This document shows, piece after piece, positions 61,222 to 64,000 of a stretch of DNA of 64,000 nucleotides; positions within the stretch are counted from its first letter, which is position 1; every line of letters starts with the position of its first letter. A model generated the notes under the pieces. That model was not told the DNA's origin. It saw nothing but the letters and a program-made list of their open reading frames with translations, and did not search any database. The position numbers and the translations under genes are program-made. Source of the DNA: Solidesulfovibrio sp. (GTDB lineage Bacteria; Desulfobacterota; Desulfovibrionia; Desulfovibrionales; Desulfovibrionaceae); contig NZ_JBCFBA010000013.1 in NCBI RefSeq assembly GCF_038562415.1, forward strand, positions 62,001 to 126,000. Reading direction: 5' to 3'.

Positions 61222-61803
61222 ATGGCTAAAATACTTGAAATGCCGAGTGCGCTTGCCGACCTCAAGGCGAGACGCGAGGAACGCCGCCAAAAACTGATGG
61301 GGCCGGGCAAAAAGGCCACTGACAGCCGGAGCGAGAGCATCCGCAAGGGCCTGCTGGCCAAGGTCCACATAGCCAAGGCCCAGCTTGGCTTGGACGATGC
61401 CGACTGGCGGGCGATCCTGGAAGAGCGCTTCGGGGTGAACTCCTCGGCCCTCCTGTCCCTCGGCCAGTTGGAAACCCTGGTCAGCCACCTTGAAAAATGC
61501 GGCTGGAAGCCCACCCGCGCCCGCAAGCCTTTCGACCGCCACGGCAAACCCCACGTCGCCACCCATGACGATACCGGCATGGGCCGCGAGGGGCAGATGC
61601 GCAAGATCGAGGCCTTGCTTGCCGAGCTTGGCCGGGCCGAAGGGCGGTATATGCCCTGGGACTACGCCGCCGCGATCCTCAAGCACCAGACCGGCCTGAC
61701 CCGGCTTGAATATGCCGAGCCGATCCAGCTCAAGGGGGTCATCGCGGCGCTTTCCAAAAACATTGCCCGCAAGAGGAAGCGCGCCGATGCTGCAAACGCC
61801 TGA
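61222..61803 (+). CDS. GemA-like protein (Mu gp16, DUF1018)
   Basis: The 193-residue protein carries IRKGLLAKVHIAKAQLGLDDADWRAILEERFGVNSSALLSLGQLETLVSHLE (split), the core of the GemA/DUF1018 family. In Mu this protein modulates host gene expression and DNA topology. ATG 61222 is chosen because AAAGGAGG is right upstream. ATG 61159 would add 21 residues. The gene overlaps the Mor-like gene by 17 bp. Confidence 0.88.
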   Translation: MAKILEMPSALADLKARREERRQKLMGPGKKATDSRSESIRKGLLAKVHIAKAQLGLDDADWRAILEERFGVNSSALLSLGQLETLVSHLEKCGWKPTRARKPFDRHGKPHVATHDDTGMGREGQMRKIEALLAELGRAEGRYMPWDYAAAILKHQTGLTRLEYAEPIQLKGVIAALSKNIARKRKRADAANA

Positions 61804-62377
61804 AACGGATGACTCCGGCGGTCTTTTTCAAGAACTCGTCATGCAGATCGGGCTTCGAAATGCCTGCCGCCTTTGCGCCAGCAAGGGCGGCAGGTCTGTT
61901 TATCTTCCGATCCCTGAAAACCTGTCGCCTGACCACTGGCTGGTTGAACTCCTGGGCACGGAAGATGCGGCAAAAGTGGCCGGGTACATGGGCGGGGCCA
62001 AGATACTCCTGCCGCTTGGCCCGTATGGGGGCCAACGGGGCCAGACGCGTCTGGGCATCAAAATGGCCCTGGCCAATGGCCATACCGTTCAACAGATCGC
62101 CGCCATGTTCGGCGTGACCACCCGAACGGTCCGCCGACACAAAAATGGCCCGGCAGAACATGCCCAGGCCAAAACCGATGAAAGCAAGGAGCTTATCGGG
62201 GCGTTACAGAAACAGGCCCGGCAGATCGAGGCCACGCCCATTGAGTTGATCGAGGTCATGAGACGGCTTTTACGGCGCGTGCCCAAAGAGACCCTTGAAA
62301 GGGCCTTGCAGCGGATTCGCCAGGACGCCGCCGGACAATCGGAAACGTCAGACGGGCCGGCGAGGCCCCAGAAGTAG
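61787..62377 (+). CDS. Mor-like middle/late-gene activator
   Basis: The 196-residue protein has an N-terminal domain (SVYLPIPENL) and an HTH QIAAMFGVTTRTVRRH, as in the Mor/C transcription activators. A charged C-terminal helical region of about 80 residues extends beyond the usual 129-residue Mor size. In Mu, Mor switches from early to middle transcription. AGAGGAAG precedes the ATG at 61787. Confidence 0.75.
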   Translation: MLQTPETDDSGGLFQELVMQIGLRNACRLCASKGGRSVYLPIPENLSPDHWLVELLGTEDAAKVAGYMGGAKILLPLGPYGGQRGQTRLGIKMALANGHTVQQIAAMFGVTTRTVRRHKNGPAEHAQAKTDESKELIGALQKQARQIEATPIELIEVMRRLLRRVPKETLERALQRIRQDAAGQSETSDGPARPQK

Positions 62378-62385
62378 GAGAAATC

Positions 62386-63057
62386 ATGGAGTTGGCACAA
62401 GGAACCCCCCTTGAGATGACGCCGCCCCCGGCCGGAAGCGCGGGACCGCCTGTGTGGGTTCACATTCTGCCCGTGGGGCGATTTCAATGCAGGGACGGGC
62501 GTGGGCCGTTCGTGATGAACGATCCCCAGGCCGTCATCAACAACACCGTGGCGTACCACGGGACAGCGGACATCCCCGTGGACTATGACCACCAGCTTCT
62601 TTGGACCAGGAACAACGGCCAGCCGGCCCCGGCCGCTGGCTGGATCAAGGAGCTTGCCGCCAAACCGGACGGCATCTGGGGGCGCGCGGAGTGGACCCAA
62701 GTAGCGGCCGCCCGCATTGTGGCCAAGGAATACCGCTACCTGTCTCCCGTCTTCCTCTATGACGCGGCCGGCACTGTCATGAAGATCGAGTGCGTGGCCC
62801 TGGTAAACAATCCGGCCCTGGAGTTGACGGCCATCGCATCGGCTGGCTTCGGCACGTTCGGACCGCCGACCTTGTCGGCTGAGGAAAGGGCCGTCTGTTC
62901 GCAGTTGGGCCTATCCGAGGCCGAGTTTTACCGGGCGAACCAGCGCCGTCAGCATGAAAAAGCGGAATGTGCGCGCCAAGTCGTCGAGGATCATACGATA
63001 TGCTCCATGCTTGGCATTTCCCTGGCTGACTATCTCCATGCCAAGCAACAAAGATAA
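62386..63057 (+). CDS. Mu I-type phage protease, short form
   Basis: The 223-residue protein begins like Mu I (gp32) proteases: WVHILPVGRFQCRDGRGPF, then VDYDHQLLWTRNNGQPAPAAGWIKEL and YRYLSPVFLYDAAG. The C-terminal LSAEERAVCSQLGLSEAEFYRANQ and a second similar unit follow. Mu-type proteins are about 350 residues, so the middle scaffold region is shorter or missing. AGGAGAAATC precedes the ATG at 62386. Confidence 0.78.
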   Translation: MELAQGTPLEMTPPPAGSAGPPVWVHILPVGRFQCRDGRGPFVMNDPQAVINNTVAYHGTADIPVDYDHQLLWTRNNGQPAPAAGWIKELAAKPDGIWGRAEWTQVAAARIVAKEYRYLSPVFLYDAAGTVMKIECVALVNNPALELTAIASAGFGTFGPPTLSAEERAVCSQLGLSEAEFYRANQRRQHEKAECARQVVEDHTICSMLGISLADYLHAKQQR

Positions 63058-63091
63058 TTCGGCGATCGACACAACATAAAAGGATGGCTAT

Positions 63092-63763
63092 ATGGACAAC
63101 ATGAATAGACCGCTGGAGAGTTTTACCCAGGAAACGCTTCAAAAAGTCCTAAAGTTGGAAAGCAACATCCGTTCCAACCTCGAAGAGGTTGAGAGGAAAA
63201 TCGAAACGACCCAGGAACGCATCTTGGCGACAACGACCGAGATCACCAAGATTGAAGGCTTACACCGTGACATCGAACTGACCAGACGCGAACGCCAGAA
63301 AATGCTGGCTGCTGGCGTAGACCACCAGGAGATCACCGCACGCATCAAGGGCTTGCAAGAGGAGCTACAGGCCGGACAGCCCGACCTTGAACTCCTTCAG
63401 GACGAAAGAGCCGGCCTGGAACAGGCCCTCGAAAAGTTCCAAAAGGACAGGCTACAAGTCCTTCGGGAGCTTGAAGAGATGGACCTGAAGGTCAAGCTCG
63501 TCCGTCACATGGTCGTCGTCAACGAGTACAACGAGCAGGCCGCCAAGTTCTCGGAGGTCGTTGCAAGATACTGGGAAACCCGGGACGTCTTGCCGAAGAA
63601 ATTTAACGACCTTGCCTGGGGCAAGGGGATTCCTTCCGCCGCCCACGGCATCCACAACACGGCGCTCTGGCGCATCCCGATCCTTCGCCAGGAGTGGGTC
63701 AAGAACTCCGGGCAGCAGGTCTTCCATTTCACGAAATGGAAGGACCTGCCCGAAACCTATTAA
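63092..63763 (+). CDS. Coiled-coil prophage protein
   Basis: The 223-residue protein is almost wholly coiled coil from residue 15 to about 150 (heptad-like LKLESNIRSNLEEVERKIET, then QEELQAGQPDLELLQDERAG). A mixed C-terminal domain follows (VARYWETRDVLPKKFNDLAWG and KNSGQQVFHFTKWKDLPE). AAAAGGA precedes the ATG at 63092. In this place Mu carries head genes, so it may be a scaffold or an added gene. It is followed directly by the RNA-like repeats. Confidence 0.7.
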   Translation: MDNMNRPLESFTQETLQKVLKLESNIRSNLEEVERKIETTQERILATTTEITKIEGLHRDIELTRRERQKMLAAGVDHQEITARIKGLQEELQAGQPDLELLQDERAGLEQALEKFQKDRLQVLRELEEMDLKVKLVRHMVVVNEYNEQAAKFSEVVARYWETRDVLPKKFNDLAWGKGIPSAAHGIHNTALWRIPILRQEWVKNSGQQVFHFTKWKDLPETY

Positions 63764-63802
63764 CCGTCTTGAGGGCGGCAGCAACCTACGTTATTATCCA
63801 AA

Positions 63803-63900
63803 CCATGCCCCCGAGAGTCCGGGAATGTCGCTGCCGGACGGGGCGGACCTGTAAAACCAGGGAGTCCCACCGTGGAGTTTGCGCACCACCGGGGGCATGG
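63803..63900. other. Foldable repeat element, copy 1 (possible non-coding RNA)
   Basis: CCATGCCCCC (63803-63812) pairs with GGGGGCATGG (63891-63900). Inside are three more stems: GTCCGG/CCGGAC (63818-63839), GGACCTG/CAGG with AGTCC (63845-63866), and GTGG/CCAC (63873-63889). The form is that of a four-way cloverleaf, but it has no tRNA consensus. The element could also encode a 52-residue Cys-rich peptide (63805-63963), though this is not favoured. Copy 2 begins 169 bp further on. Confidence 0.55.
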
Positions 63901-63971
63901 CTTTTCATGGTCAGTCGGGAAAATTGCCCGAGCTTGAGTGGGTGTCTTGAAGTCGGTATGTAAGCAGGCGG

Positions 63972-64000
63972 TCATGCCTCCGAGAGGCCGGGAATGACGC
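63972..64000. repeat. Foldable repeat element, copy 2 (cut by the window end)
   Basis: The 28 bases from 63973 match the 28 bases from 63804 at 24 positions or more (CATGCC-CCGAGAG-CCGGGAATG-CGC). The outer-stem differences (C to T) would be compatible with a compensating change downstream. The rest lies beyond the window. Confidence 0.7.

Larger units (their letters stand above)
54872..64000. mobile_element. Mu-like transposable prophage, left part
   Basis: The element begins with a Mu-type left end (TG dinucleotide at about 54872 and three transposase-binding repeats). A leftward repressor operon, an early promoter region and rightward Mu-type genes (Ner-like, MuA, MuB, GemA, Mor-like, I-like) follow. 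The right end lies outside the window. The exact first base is uncertain within a few bases (54870 or 54872). The insertion follows the class II aldolase stop by about 8 bp. Confidence 0.85.

Noticed and set aside
63803-63900. A tRNA or tRNA-like gene
   Set aside because: The arms have wrong lengths and none of the conserved tRNA bases (no TTC loop, no CCA-type end).
63805-63963. A 52-residue Cys-rich peptide (Com-like zinc finger) in the repeat element
   Set aside because: No Com-type CxxC pairs, no ribosome site, and the second copy has a stop after seven codons. The structure-based reading explains the sequence better.
63803-64000. CRISPR array or TIGR-type array
   Set aside because: Only two copies are visible, the period (169 bp) is too long for CRISPR, and no cas gene is nearby.

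Overview
The window is one contig of a GC-rich Gram-negative bacterium. The gene content suggests a sulfate reducer of the Desulfovibrionaceae (Desulfovibrio/Solidesulfovibrio type): a siroheme-decarboxylase-type AhbA protein, a NifX-like FeMo-cofactor protein, a FeoB-associated Cys-rich peptide, a ferredoxin-nitroreductase fusion, many chemotaxis receptors and diguanylate cyclases, and Mu-like phage DNA. This assignment is inference from gene content; no 16S rRNA or other taxonomic marker is present.

Layout, host part. 1-7.6 kb: the end of a sugar-nucleotide epimerase, a chromosome-partition locus (parS, parA, a zinc-ribbon gene on the other strand, parB), then an Mla-type phospholipid transport operon (STAS protein, permease, ATPase, MCE protein, lipoprotein). 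7.6-12.2 kb: glycosyltransferase, ilvD, TPR and SHOCT membrane proteins, and a Spy/ZraP-like metal protein behind a sigma-54-type promoter. 12.4-19.5 kb: a phage remnant with terminase, holin-like genes, a Mor-like regulator and a CI-like repressor with operators, interrupted by a lipoprotein and a hybrid histidine kinase. 19.5-24.5 kb: a chemotaxis receptor, a diguanylate cyclase, a glycosyltransferase and a guanidinium-type SMR exporter. 24.6-31.6 kb: a minus-strand translation cluster (hisS, aspS, def, fmt, a DUF116 gene, rsmB). 31.7-54.9 kb: mixed housekeeping, redox and signalling genes. These include a manganese (yybP-ykoY) riboswitch with an overlapping terminator in front of a cation antiporter, a TRIC channel, a second chemotaxis receptor, a sulfotransferase, a histidine kinase coupled to a papain-like protein, and a class II aldolase.

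Layout, prophage part. From about 54.87 kb to the end lies the left part of a Mu-like transposable prophage. Three 17-bp repeats are spaced like Mu L1-L2-L3. A leftward lysogeny operon follows (repressor plus two AT-rich cargo genes), then a promoter/operator region, then rightward early genes: a small DNA-binding protein, Ner-like, MuA, MuB, GemA, Mor-like and a short I-type protease. The MuA protein has 663 residues and its D-D-E triad (267, 333, 389) falls almost exactly where Mu has it.

Most notable points. At the right edge (63.80-64.00 kb) a foldable, apparently non-coding element begins to repeat with a 169-bp period. The two prophage cargo genes share an unusual asparagine/glycine motif and one encodes a zinc-ribbon membrane protein, so they are candidates for an exclusion or defence pair. 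The left prophage end carries a GGGAT series at exact 10-bp steps.
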